Assembly: GCA_025210485.1 (NCBI GenBank)
Contig: JAOARN010000095.1
Location: 55,335-119,334, forward strand
Source: Marinifilaceae bacterium
Lineage (GTDB): Bacteria; Bacteroidota; Bacteroidia; Bacteroidales; Marinifilaceae
DNA length: 64,000 bases
Direction of reading: 5' to 3'
The translations under genes were made by a program, and so were the position numbers. Of this stretch, positions 7,548-17,400 are shown piece by piece; position 1 is the first letter of the stretch; each line of letters begins with the position of its first letter. The notes under the pieces are model-generated. The model saw only the letters and a list, made by a program, of their open reading frames with translations. It did no database searches and had not been told where the DNA came from.

Positions 7548-9758
7548 GTGCTTACAGTTAATACCAGCAAACAAAAAAGAATAACAAAACTAAATCAATA
7601 TTGTGAAATGAAAATTAATGATAATTTAAAAGTTAAAAAACGAAATGGAGAAATTGTAGAATTTGATTTATCTAAAATAAAATCTGCAATAGAATCTGCA
7701 TTTTATGCAGTTAATGAAAATCGATTTGAGTTAATTAACAAATGTATTTTAGATATAGAATCTAATATAATGGGTGCTTCCATTATTGAAGTTGAAGACA
7801 TTCAGGATTTAGTTGAAAAAAGTCTATTTAAAAATGATTTATTTGAGGTACTAAAAGCTTTCATATTGTACAGAAAACAGCATGAAAGTGTTAGAGACAC
7901 TAATGGTTTATTTTCTAATTTAAAATTAATAGATAATTATCTTGAAAATAACGATTGGCGAATAAAAGAGTCTGCAAATTCTTCATATTCATTACAAGGT
8001 TTAAATCAGCATGTTTCAACAATTATTAGTTCACAATATTGGTTAAACAAAATATATCCAAAAGAGATATGCAATGCACATAGTTCTGGATCTTTTCATA
8101 TTCACGATTTAGGTTTCTTAAGTGTGTATTGTGTAGGATGGGATTTAGAGGACTTATTACTTAGTGGTTTTCAAGGAGTTTCAGGCAAGCTAGTAAGTAA
8201 ACCGGCAAAACATTTTAGAACCATATTGGGACAAATTGTAAATTTCTTTTACACAATGCAGGGAGAAGCAGCTGGAGCTCAAGCATTCTCCAACTTCGAC
8301 ACATATCTTGCACCTTTTATCAGATATGACAAACTTGATGAAAGCCAAATAAAACAAGCTCTTCAAGAATTTATGTTTAATGTAAACGTTCCTACAAGAG
8401 TTGGATTTCAGACTCCATTTACCAATGTGACGATGGATCTTACAATTCCTGAATTTATGAAAAATCAACAAGTTATCATTGGAGGTGAATTAATGCCTGA
8501 ATGCTATGGTGATTTTCAAAACGAGATGGATCTTTTCAATAAGTTATTTGCAGAAGTAGTGGAAGAAGGAGATGCTAATGGTAGTGTATTTTCATTTCCC
8601 ATCCCAACCTACAATATAACTAAGGATTTTAATTGGAACAAAGAAGAATACGAACCTATTTGGAGAATTAGTTCAAAATATGGAATTCCTTATTTCTCTA
8701 ATTTCGTGAATTCAGATCTTTCTCCTGATGATGTAAGAAGTATGTGTTGTCGATTAAGATTAGATAAAAGGGAATTAGCGCACCGAGGCGGTGGTTTATT
8801 TGGTTCAAATCCTTTAACTGGTTCAGTTGGAGTTGTAACAATTAACTTGCCTAGATTAGCATACGAATCAAACACAAAAGAAGAGTTCTATAATGGTTTA
8901 GAAAGATTAATGATTTTAGCTAAGAATAGTTTGGAAATAAAAAGAAAAGTGATTGAAAAATTCACGGAAAATGGATTATTTCCATATTCTAAGTTTTATT
9001 TGAGACATCTTCGAAAAAAGAACAATAAATTTTGGAAAAATCATTTTTCGACAATTGGACTTGTTGGTATGAATGAGTGTTGTTTAAATTTTATGAATGA
9101 AAATTTGGTGTCTGAAAAAGGAAACAAATTCGCTTTAGAAATTTTTGATTTCATGCGCTCTAAATTAGAAGAATTTCAAGAGGAAACAGGAAATATCTAC
9201 AACCTAGAGGCAACTCCTGCTGAAGGCACTACTTATAGATTAGCACAAATAGACACTAAGGACTATCCAGACATTATTGTTGCAAACGACATTCATTATA
9301 GAGAAGGTGCTAAACCTTATTACACAAATTCATCACAATTACCAGTAGGACACACAGACGATATATTCGAAGCTTTGGAATTGCAGGATAATCTGCAAAC
9401 ACAATATACGGGAGGTACTGTTTTTCATACTTTTATTGGTGAAAGTCAACTTACAAACGATGCGGTGAAATTAATCATCAAGAAAATTACAGATAATTAC
9501 AAACTCCCATATATAACACTGTCGCCAACCTTTAGTATCTGTAAAGAACATGGTTATATATATGGGGAGCATCATATTTGCCCAAGATGTTTAATAGATG
9601 GTAAAGAAAATGAATGTGAAGTTTTCTCACGCATTGTAGGATATTTAAGACCAGTGCATCAATGGAATGATGGGAAAAGACAAGAGTTTTCGGATAGAAA
9701 ATTATTTGATAAACAGATAGTTGGCACAGATAAGAAAAAAGAACTTATTGAATCATAG
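7548..9758 (+). CDS. nrdD: Anaerobic (class III) ribonucleoside-triphosphate reductase
   Basis: A 736-residue glycyl-radical enzyme that reduces ribonucleoside triphosphates to deoxy forms without oxygen or B12. Residues about 25-115 form the allosteric ATP-cone (VKKRNGEIVEFD). The catalytic barrel follows. Near the C terminus are the cysteines of a zinc site (CKEH ... CPRC ... NEC, the spacing being a little unusual) and the glycyl-radical loop SRIVGY with Gly698. The listed GTG start at 7548 has AAAAGGG seven bases upstream; an ATG at 7608 begins exactly where ATP-cones usually begin and would give 716 residues, so the start is open. Its leader carries a cobalamin riboswitch and it is followed by nrdG, its activating enzyme. 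Expression is predicted to fall when B12 is plentiful. Confidence 0.95.
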   Translation: MLTVNTSKQKRITKLNQYCEMKINDNLKVKKRNGEIVEFDLSKIKSAIESAFYAVNENRFELINKCILDIESNIMGASIIEVEDIQDLVEKSLFKNDLFEVLKAFILYRKQHESVRDTNGLFSNLKLIDNYLENNDWRIKESANSSYSLQGLNQHVSTIISSQYWLNKIYPKEICNAHSSGSFHIHDLGFLSVYCVGWDLEDLLLSGFQGVSGKLVSKPAKHFRTILGQIVNFFYTMQGEAAGAQAFSNFDTYLAPFIRYDKLDESQIKQALQEFMFNVNVPTRVGFQTPFTNVTMDLTIPEFMKNQQVIIGGELMPECYGDFQNEMDLFNKLFAEVVEEGDANGSVFSFPIPTYNITKDFNWNKEEYEPIWRISSKYGIPYFSNFVNSDLSPDDVRSMCCRLRLDKRELAHRGGGLFGSNPLTGSVGVVTINLPRLAYESNTKEEFYNGLERLMILAKNSLEIKRKVIEKFTENGLFPYSKFYLRHLRKKNNKFWKNHFSTIGLVGMNECCLNFMNENLVSEKGNKFALEIFDFMRSKLEEFQEETGNIYNLEATPAEGTTYRLAQIDTKDYPDIIVANDIHYREGAKPYYTNSSQLPVGHTDDIFEALELQDNLQTQYTGGTVFHTFIGESQLTNDAVKLIIKKITDNYKLPYITLSPTFSICKEHGYIYGEHHICPRCLIDGKENECEVFSRIVGYLRPVHQWNDGKRQEFSDRKLFDKQIVGTDKKKELIES

Positions 9759-9770
9759 TAATCATAAAAC

Positions 9771-9808
9771 AAATAAAGCACCAAAAATTTAAGCTTGGTG
9801 CTTTATTT
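9771..9808. terminator. Hairpin between nrdD and nrdG
   Basis: A perfect 13-bp stem (9771-9783 with 9796-9808) with a short T run in its right arm, 12 bases after the nrdD stop and 21 bases before the nrdG ATG. It can act as a full or partial terminator, or protect the nrdD mRNA end, and would lower nrdG expression relative to nrdD. Confidence 0.65.
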
Positions 9809-9829
9809 CTAATTCTAATATCACTCAGA

Positions 9830-10540
9830 ATGAAAATTTCAGGCTTCATCAAAAATAGTTTTATCGATTATCCAGGTAAGTTATGCAGTGTTATCTTCAC
9901 ACAAGGATGCAATTTAAATTGCGGCTTTTGCCACAACTATGATTTAATACCAAAAAACAATCAAGACAACAACTATCTAGATGAAGCAGATATAATAAAC
10001 TACTTATCAAAAGCTAACAAATTAATTGATGCAGTCACAATCACAGGAGGCGAAGCTTGCATGCAAAATGATTTAATTGAATTTATTCATAAAATCAAAA
10101 ATCTAAATTTGTCTATAAAAATTGACACAAATGGATGTAATAGTGAAATGCTTGAAAAATTGATTAACGAAGACTTAATTGACTATATTGCAATGGATAT
10201 CAAAACAGAACTTAAATTAGATTCTTATAAAGATATCGTTGGAAAAAGATTCAATCAGAAAGATTTGGATAATATCTTAAAGAGCATAAGCATTTTAAAG
10301 AAATCAAATTTAGAAACCGAATTTAGAACAACATTGGTAAAAGAAAAACACAGCAAGCAACATGTTGTTAATATAATAAAATATATCTCGGATAAGAACT
10401 CAACTTATACTCTTCAAACTTTCTCGAATAAACAAACTCTCTTGAAAGAATATTCATCATACAGCTGCTTCAAGGATGAGGATATAAATGATTTAATATC
10501 CTCATACAAAGATTTATTTAAAATGATAAGATACATATAA
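9830..10540 (+). CDS. nrdG: Anaerobic ribonucleotide reductase activating enzyme (radical SAM)
   Basis: A 236-residue radical-SAM protein that uses a [4Fe-4S] cluster and S-adenosylmethionine to install the glycyl radical on NrdD. The cluster motif is CNLNCGFCHNY with Cys27, Cys31 and Cys34; ITGGEACMQ is the SAM-binding glycine motif. The N terminus GFIKNSFIDYPGK and the length are typical of the longer NrdG form found with this type of NrdD. It sits 71 bases downstream of nrdD, separated by a hairpin, so it may be transcribed by read-through or from its own promoter. No frameshift or loss of key residues. Confidence 0.93.
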   Translation: MKISGFIKNSFIDYPGKLCSVIFTQGCNLNCGFCHNYDLIPKNNQDNNYLDEADIINYLSKANKLIDAVTITGGEACMQNDLIEFIHKIKNLNLSIKIDTNGCNSEMLEKLINEDLIDYIAMDIKTELKLDSYKDIVGKRFNQKDLDNILKSISILKKSNLETEFRTTLVKEKHSKQHVVNIIKYISDKNSTYTLQTFSNKQTLLKEYSSYSCFKDEDINDLISSYKDLFKMIRYI

Positions 10541-10679
10541 TTAAATCAATCTAACATAAGATAGTATTTCAGAATTCACCACATCTTCGATAATCATAAT
10601 TAACAAAACGGATTAATCCTTTAAAATAATTAACATATATTTGTAATCATAATTGCTTTTTTTTAATAACCACTAAATA

Positions 10680-12311
10680 ATGATTATGAATAAATTTAAA
10701 TTACTAGTTCTATTAATGATAGGACTATTTCATCTTAGTTCATGCAAGAAAGAGATAATTAAAACTGAGTTTTCAATTATTCCAACCCCAACCAAACTTG
10801 AAATAAAAAGGGGAGTTTTCGAAATCCCAACGGAGATAAAAATAAATAATCCAGGATATAAAGATTTTGATTTTGCATTAGATTATGCAAGCAGCAAATT
10901 CAAGAATTTCAACAACATAAAACTTAAGGTAAATAAGAATTATAAAAAATGTGATATTCAAATCTCTAAATCAGATAATATCAAATTAGGAGATGAAGGA
11001 TACTCAATAGATATCAGTAATTCCAAAATAAAAATCACAGCGAATAGCTCGAAAGCAATTTTCTATGCTTTCAACACTATTTTTTCAATGCTTGAAGATG
11101 GCACGAATAAACTTAAATCAGAAAAAGAGCTTCGCTTACAAGCTGTTTCGATAACAGACATACCACGTTTTAAATATAGAGGAATGCATCTTGATGTATG
11201 CAGACATTTCATGCCTATTGAATTTATAAAGAAATACATCGACTTTATAGCAAGATACAAGATGAATAGTTTCCATTGGCATCTAACCGAGGACCAAGGC
11301 TGGAGAATTGAGATAAAGAAATATCCTAAATTAACTGAAATTGGAGCTTGGAGGGACAAAACTATCATTGGTCATTCATCTAAATCAAACGAATATAAGA
11401 ATGAAAAACATGGCGGATTTTATACACAAGCACAAATCAAAGAAATTATAAAATACGCAGAAACAAAATTCATAACAGTTATCCCTGAAATTGAACTACC
11501 AGGTCATTCTTTGGCAGCTTTGGCGGCATACCCAGAGCTTGGCTGTACTAAAGAGAACTATAAGGTTTCACCTACTTGGGGTATTTTTGAAGACGTATAT
11601 TGTGCTGGCCAAGAATATACATTTACATTTCTCGAAGATGTACTCTCTGAAGTAATAGAATTATTCCCAAGCAAATACATCCACATTGGAGGTGACGAAT
11701 GTCCCAAATCAGCTTGGAAAAAATGTCCTAAATGTCAAAATAGAATAAAAACGGAAAATCTAAAGAACGAGCATGAACTTCAATCTTATTTCATTCGAAG
11801 AATTGAAAAGTATATAAATTCAAAAGGAAAACAAATAATAGGATGGGATGAGATTCTTGAAGGTGGACTTGCTCCTAATGCCACTGTGATGTCCTGGAGA
11901 GGAGTAAAAGGAGGAATTATTGCTGCAAAGCAGTATCACGATGTCATTATGACCCCTAATTCGATAAGTTATTTAGATCATTACCAAGGAGACAGATCAA
12001 CAGAACCATTAGCTATAGGTGGATATACTACAGTAAAAGAAATATACGAATTCAATCCTATTCCTAAAGAATTAAGCTCTGAAGAGATGAAACACATAAT
12101 TGGTTTTCAAGGAAATGTATGGACTGAATATATGCCCAATCCAGAACATGTGGAATATATGGTTTTTCCACGTATTTGTGCTATTGCAGAAACTGCTTGG
12201 AGAGGAGAGAACAAACAAGATTATTTATCTTTCACAAAATCCTTAAACACAGAAATAAAGCGACTTAAAAAACTCAACATAAACATTGGAAAATTTAATC
12301 CAGAAAAATAA
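10680..12311 (+). CDS. Beta-N-acetylhexosaminidase, GH20 lipoprotein
   Basis: A 543-residue secreted glycoside hydrolase that removes terminal GlcNAc or GalNAc from oligosaccharides by substrate-assisted catalysis. A signal peptide with lipobox LSSC (Cys about 22) predicts a lipoprotein at the outer membrane. Residues about 30-155 are the GH20b N-terminal domain; the TIM barrel begins near RFKYRGMHLDVCRHFMP. The catalytic pair Asp339-Glu340 lies in HIGGDECP, and W-H-L-T-E-D-Q near 11277 is the conserved substrate loop. An ATG six bases inside (10686) is an equally good start. TATATTTG at 10636-10643 is a plausible -7 box. The gene stands alone, without SusCD partners, so it may serve peptidoglycan or chitin-oligomer turnover. 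Confidence 0.92.
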   Translation: MIMNKFKLLVLLMIGLFHLSSCKKEIIKTEFSIIPTPTKLEIKRGVFEIPTEIKINNPGYKDFDFALDYASSKFKNFNNIKLKVNKNYKKCDIQISKSDNIKLGDEGYSIDISNSKIKITANSSKAIFYAFNTIFSMLEDGTNKLKSEKELRLQAVSITDIPRFKYRGMHLDVCRHFMPIEFIKKYIDFIARYKMNSFHWHLTEDQGWRIEIKKYPKLTEIGAWRDKTIIGHSSKSNEYKNEKHGGFYTQAQIKEIIKYAETKFITVIPEIELPGHSLAALAAYPELGCTKENYKVSPTWGIFEDVYCAGQEYTFTFLEDVLSEVIELFPSKYIHIGGDECPKSAWKKCPKCQNRIKTENLKNEHELQSYFIRRIEKYINSKGKQIIGWDEILEGGLAPNATVMSWRGVKGGIIAAKQYHDVIMTPNSISYLDHYQGDRSTEPLAIGGYTTVKEIYEFNPIPKELSSEEMKHIIGFQGNVWTEYMPNPEHVEYMVFPRICAIAETAWRGENKQDYLSFTKSLNTEIKRLKKLNINIGKFNPEK

Positions 12312-12312
12312 T

Positions 12313-12349
12313 AAAAAGCTCCATTAGGAAATTCCTAATGGAGCTTTTT
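12313..12349. terminator. Bidirectional intrinsic terminator
   Basis: A 17-bp perfect stem (12313-12329 with 12333-12349) with A5 and T5 at its ends, between the convergent hexosaminidase and SulP genes. Confidence 0.9.
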
Positions 12350-12350
12350 A

Positions 12351-13988
12351 CTATTTCAACAAAACTTTTGCATTATTAATAGCTTGGTCAAAGCTATCAT
12401 AAATACAGGTTTGATCGATATAATCGAACACATTATTTTTTTTCATGTCGATTTTTAATTCATCACTGACTCCAGAAAGGAATATTTTTGTTTTATTCTT
12501 TTTCAAAAGAGCAAGACAATCATTTAAATTATGAAAACCTGTTTGATCGATGAATGAAACATGCCTCATTCTTATAATCAAAATATCACTTTTCAATCCT
12601 ATTTCATGAATTAATTCACTGAATTTTTTTGCTGATGCAAAAAATAGTGGACCACTTATCTCATATATCTCCAAACCTTTTGGAAGACTTGAGTAATCAT
12701 CAATAAGATCGGTATCAATTCTATTATTAATTTTTTTATCACTAATATCACTCATTCGTTTCATAAAAAGAAGTGCTGAAAGTATAACACCTACTTCAAT
12801 AGCAATAGTTAAATCAACTATTACAGTTAAGAAAAAAGTAGTAAGAAGAACTAACACATCAAATTTATTAGATTTTAAAATAGATTTAAAAGACCTCCAT
12901 TCACTCATATTGTACGAAACGACAATCAATATTCCAGCTAGACATGACATAGGAATAAGTTTAGCCCATTTTCCAAAGAATATCATGATTAACAATAAAC
13001 TTAATGCATGCACCATACCTGATATCGGAGTTCTACCTCCATTTTTTATATTCGTTGCAGTTCTAGCAATTGCACCTGTTGCAGGTATACCACCAAAAAA
13101 TGGACATACTATATTTGCTATCCCCTGCCCTATTAATTCTGTGTTAGATCTGTGATTTCCACCAATCATCCCGTCAGCAACAACAGCTGAAAGTAAAGAT
13201 TCTATTCCTCCAAGCATTGCAATAGTAAGAGCAGGCATAATATACTTGTGTATATCATTAAAATCTATTTGAGGAATACTCATATTTATAGTACTTGGAA
13301 TTTCACCAAAAAAACTCTCTATAGTATTAACAGGTATATTAAATAAATTAACAAAAATAGTTATCAAAATAATTGCAATAAAAGAACCAGGAATCTTTTT
13401 AATTATTTTGGAAGAAAAGACACTAATCAGAATTGTAACAATTGTTATCGCAAGAGCATACAGATTCACAGAAGAAAAATTATCAAAATAACAAGTCCAT
13501 TTTCCAATAAAATCACCTGGTAACTTATCTATCTTCAAACCTAAGGCATCCTTTATTTGAGAAGAAAAGATAATTACAGCAATAGCTGATGTAAACCCAA
13601 CGATAAGTGGTTGAGGAAAAAATTTCAATAATGAACCTAGTCTCAATAAGCCCATTGCTATAAGCATAATCCCTGCCATTATTGTGGAAATAATAAGACC
13701 ATTAATCCCGTATTGTTCAACAATTCCATACACAACAACTATGAATGCACCTGTTGGTCCTCCTATCTGTACACGACTTCCACCTAATAATGAAATAAGG
13801 AAACCAGCTACAATAGATGTGATCAAACCTTTCTCAGGTGAAACCCCAGATGCAACAGCAAAAGCAATAGCCAAAGGTAAAGCTACAATACCAACAACAA
13901 TTCCAGAAAGAATTTCAGCAGATAAATCAGAAGTCCTAACTCCGCCTTTAATAAGGCTGAAAAATTTAGGATTAAATATATTTTTCAT
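12351..13988 (-). CDS. SulP family anion transporter with STAS domain
   Basis: A 545-residue inner-membrane SLC26/SulP carrier, moving sulfate, bicarbonate or a related anion, probably with Na+ or H+. Residues 15-420 hold the 14-segment UraA-like transport fold; the family signature region near residues 60-90 (LLGGSRVQIGGPTGAF) is intact. Residues 430-545 are a cytoplasmic STAS domain (FLSGVSDELKIDMKKNNVFD). No sulfate-assimilation genes and no carbonic anhydrase are adjacent, so the substrate is open; SulP proteins of this length in marine bacteria are often bicarbonate transporters. The leader on the minus strand carries a TACATTTG box and a 10-bp inverted repeat. Confidence 0.9.
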   Translation of the reverse strand: MKNIFNPKFFSLIKGGVRTSDLSAEILSGIVVGIVALPLAIAFAVASGVSPEKGLITSIVAGFLISLLGGSRVQIGGPTGAFIVVVYGIVEQYGINGLIISTIMAGIMLIAMGLLRLGSLLKFFPQPLIVGFTSAIAVIIFSSQIKDALGLKIDKLPGDFIGKWTCYFDNFSSVNLYALAITIVTILISVFSSKIIKKIPGSFIAIILITIFVNLFNIPVNTIESFFGEIPSTINMSIPQIDFNDIHKYIMPALTIAMLGGIESLLSAVVADGMIGGNHRSNTELIGQGIANIVCPFFGGIPATGAIARTATNIKNGGRTPISGMVHALSLLLIMIFFGKWAKLIPMSCLAGILIVVSYNMSEWRSFKSILKSNKFDVLVLLTTFFLTVIVDLTIAIEVGVILSALLFMKRMSDISDKKINNRIDTDLIDDYSSLPKGLEIYEISGPLFFASAKKFSELIHEIGLKSDILIIRMRHVSFIDQTGFHNLNDCLALLKKNKTKIFLSGVSDELKIDMKKNNVFDYIDQTCIYDSFDQAINNAKVLLK

Positions 13989-14040
13989 TTGTTTTAAAAT
14001 AAATTTTGATTACAAAGACGCCCAGTTTTCACTAATAAAG

Positions 14041-14066
14041 TATACTTTAATTGGATTTAAAGTATA
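14041..14066 (-). promoter_or_regulatory. Inverted repeat in SulP leader
   Basis: A perfect 10-bp inverted repeat with a 6-base centre (14041-14050 with 14057-14066), 52 bases upstream of the SulP start and just downstream of the TACATTTG box at 14094-14087. It could be an operator or a leader hairpin. The rest of the 434-base gap 13989-14422 holds no gene. Confidence 0.4.
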
Positions 14067-14086
14067 TGTCGTCTTAAAATTTTCTG

Positions 14087-14094
14087 CAAATGTA
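14087..14094 (-). promoter_or_regulatory. Candidate -7 box of SulP
   Basis: TACATTTG on the minus strand matches the Bacteroidota -7 consensus TAnnTTTG, about 100 bases before the SulP start. No -33 TTTG is seen at the right spacing. Confidence 0.35.
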
Positions 14095-14356
14095 TAGCTT
14101 TTATACTATGAAATAAACTGATAATATAGCTTGATAAGTATATTCGTTTATAATAGTTATTGCATACTATACAATAACTAATCCATATCTGTAGGTATTG
14201 TAAATACTTGAATATATTTGCAACAATTAGTTATGTTAACTGTTAAATAAACTTAATATTACGGGAATATTCTCATTAAAAAAACAAGATGATTAATTTT
14301 AAAAAAAACCACACAGATATATTTGTGAATTCACGAATAATTTAGAAGTTATACAT

Positions 14357-14392
14357 AAAAGAGAGAATATCTTGAATGATATTCCCTCTTTT
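14357..14392 (-). terminator. Intrinsic terminator of the giant surface-protein gene
   Basis: A 15-bp inverted repeat with one mismatch (14357-14371 with 14378-14392), 31 bases beyond the stop of the minus-strand giant gene. Confidence 0.8.
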
Positions 14393-14422
14393 ATATATAA
14401 AACATTTTATTATAACAACTAT

Positions 14423-17400
14423 CTAATTATTAACCTTGTATATCTTCCTTGTAACAGGAATATAATTATTCGACGAACTAATAAATGTCATTAAATATAT
14501 TCCTTCTTTCAAATCAAATTCTATTATACCTGATGATGCACTGACCGTACTACTATATACAACTACGCCTGACAAGTTAGAAATTGAAATAAAAGCATCT
14601 CCTTCTATCTCATGATTAAAATCGTAATTTATAACACTTCCTGTTTTGGGATTAGGTATGGAAGTTGGATCATATGAATCTGTGTACTCATTCGGAATTA
14701 TATTAAATTCAATAATCTGTTCTTCAGATATATCACCTTTCTCATTAACCACTACGAGAGAAATTCTTCGAGATGCAGTTTTACTTACAGATGGAGCTAC
14801 TGCATATAAATAATTACCTGACAAATCCGAAACATTAGAAAAGTCATTTTTATCCAATATTTTCCATTTATATGTTAAAGCTAGCCCGTCTGGATCATAC
14901 GAATCTTTAGCATCAAGCAAAATTGACTCATTTGAATTTATGTCAAAAGATCCTTCAAGATTAGTGATAACAGCAACAGGAATATTTTTTTCTCTCATTA
15001 AATCAACTTTCAGCCATCTTGGCTCTACAAAAAGTTGTTTCTCTGATGTGATTTTAATCATAAATTTAAAATTATCACCATAATTATCTATTGTAAAATC
15101 AGGAAGAAAACTTTCTCTAACTTTAATTTCATAATCATTTGGCCGCTTAACTAATTCAAGAAAATCGTAATTAGTAAAATCACCATCCATAATATTCATT
15201 TTAACAAAATCATGACTAGATAGATCATAATCAAGTAAATTGATTATAATTTTTTCACTTTCCTTTTTTGCACCAAAATTTTCACTCCAACTATATGTAG
15301 TTTTACCATTAGCAAATTCAAAATCTAATGGAAATTCATCTATATCAATTATATCTACATTTATATCGTACTCATCAGAAAGATTAGTGCCATCAGATAC
15401 AACAATCTTTAAAATCATATTATAATCTGAACCAATCAACTCTTTATCAAGCAAGAATCCATCTTTTACGTATACCTGACTTCTGCCAACACCTCCAGTT
15501 CGTATATCGAATATTTGAGATCCAAGATCTGGGCCCTCTAGTGAATTAGGTAATTTTGTTATATACTCAACAATCTGAGCATTAAGTTTTGTAGGTTCTG
15601 TATCTAAATCTGTAAATGTAATATCGGCATTAACAATTGTACCTATAGGGGAGTTTTCCTCCAACTCAAAATTAGTAACTTCTACAATTGGTTTCTCATC
15701 ATCAAGAGGTAAAACATTAACAACAACTCTCTCGGCTTTACTAGTAAAATCGTACAATTTGCCATCATAATAGGCCTTTTCTGTAACAGTCACAATAGAC
15801 TGCATTTCACTTTGATACAGTTCATACTTATCGTAATCTGGAGGTTTATTAAAAGCAATAAACCCATTGTTTACTTTAATTTCAGGATTAGAGCTAGACC
15901 AAATAAAAAAAGTTTCATCAAATGATGTATTAGCAGAATAGGCTTTTACTTTAGATGTAGTGTTCGATTCAGTATTGGATTCATTTATATTAAATACTTG
16001 TAGTTTATCAATAATAGGAACGATATTAGAACAGACAATTTTTAAGTATAGCTGATGTGAACCTGCACCATCGTCTACATTAACTTTTACATAGCTAATC
16101 ACATCTCCTGATTGCTGAAATTTAGTAATGTCATCAGAAAAGTAAATGTATTTCTTATCCTTTATTTCTAACTTATCATCCATACTAATAAGATCTATAT
16201 CGCTTAGTTCATCCTGACCGAATTCATCTTTATTTATAAGATCAACTTCATAAATTAAATCCCTTTGCTCGATATTTTTTCCAACAAAAATCACTTCCTT
16301 CTCAAGATAAGGAGGAGGATTTACTCCATCAATTATATTAATTATCAAACTAGCTTCATTTGAGGTATATTGATTGTCTTTGCCTATTGCTCGTATTTTC
16401 AAATTAATCTGATCTCCTAGGTTTAAATTCTCCAAATATGAATCATGAAAAACCTTAGAAGACAAACTGACTTCACCCTCATCATTTATTAAAAAATACT
16501 GTTGATCATCAAATTCTGTTATTACAAAATTAAGATCTTGACTAGAACTGTATTCTATCTTTGTAAAGGCAGAATAGGAGTTATATCCCTTGCTCAAACT
16601 TATAGTTTTACCTTTAAGAGTTATGTCTGTAACTGTAGATTTATTAATCAAAGTAAGCTCTTGCTGTATTAAAGTCTGACCCTTAACATTATACTTCAAT
16701 AATAAATCTGTTGTGATATCATCATTAACTACAATATAATTATATCCATTATCTAAAATCAAACTAAACAAAGAGGATTCATATCCTGAGACTATTTCAA
16801 GCTCATAGTTTGCATCAGAAATATCAGTTGTTTTAACAGGAATATATATTTTATCATCCTTGGATACAGGAACTTTCCCAAGATAAGGTAATTCAACAGT
16901 TCCTTCATCTACATTATCTACTTTAATAGTAAATGAAGCTGGGTTCCCATAAATTCCAGCATGTTTACCATAAACTCTATCTACATATGTATACTTAAAT
17001 TCTGCATCTAACTGTTCGTCCAATATTATCTGATTTTTATCATCTACACTTAATTTATCATTTAAGGATTCAAAGGCAAAGGAAGTCGGAGCCCCTTCGA
17101 TAACATTTATATTACCAATTACCGTTCCTGTAGGTGTGTTCTCTGAAATTTGAATATTCGCAGGAACTACCTCTATACTCATTGTTGGAACATCATCATA
17201 GATAATATTTACCAAAACCTCCTCTACATCAGAAATATTACTAGCTCCACAATCTACTCTTACATTTAATTTTAACAAAGGTTCTTCAATACTATTAAAT
17301 GAAGAATTATCCTTTACAAACAATTTTCCAGCTCTGTCAATTTTGAAATACTGATTTTCAGGAGTATTAACAATTTCCCATCCTACAAATCCTATCTCGG

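Noticed and set aside
12910..13155. Plus-strand ORFs inside the SulP gene
   Set aside because: They are mirror frames of a transport protein and have no independent start signals.
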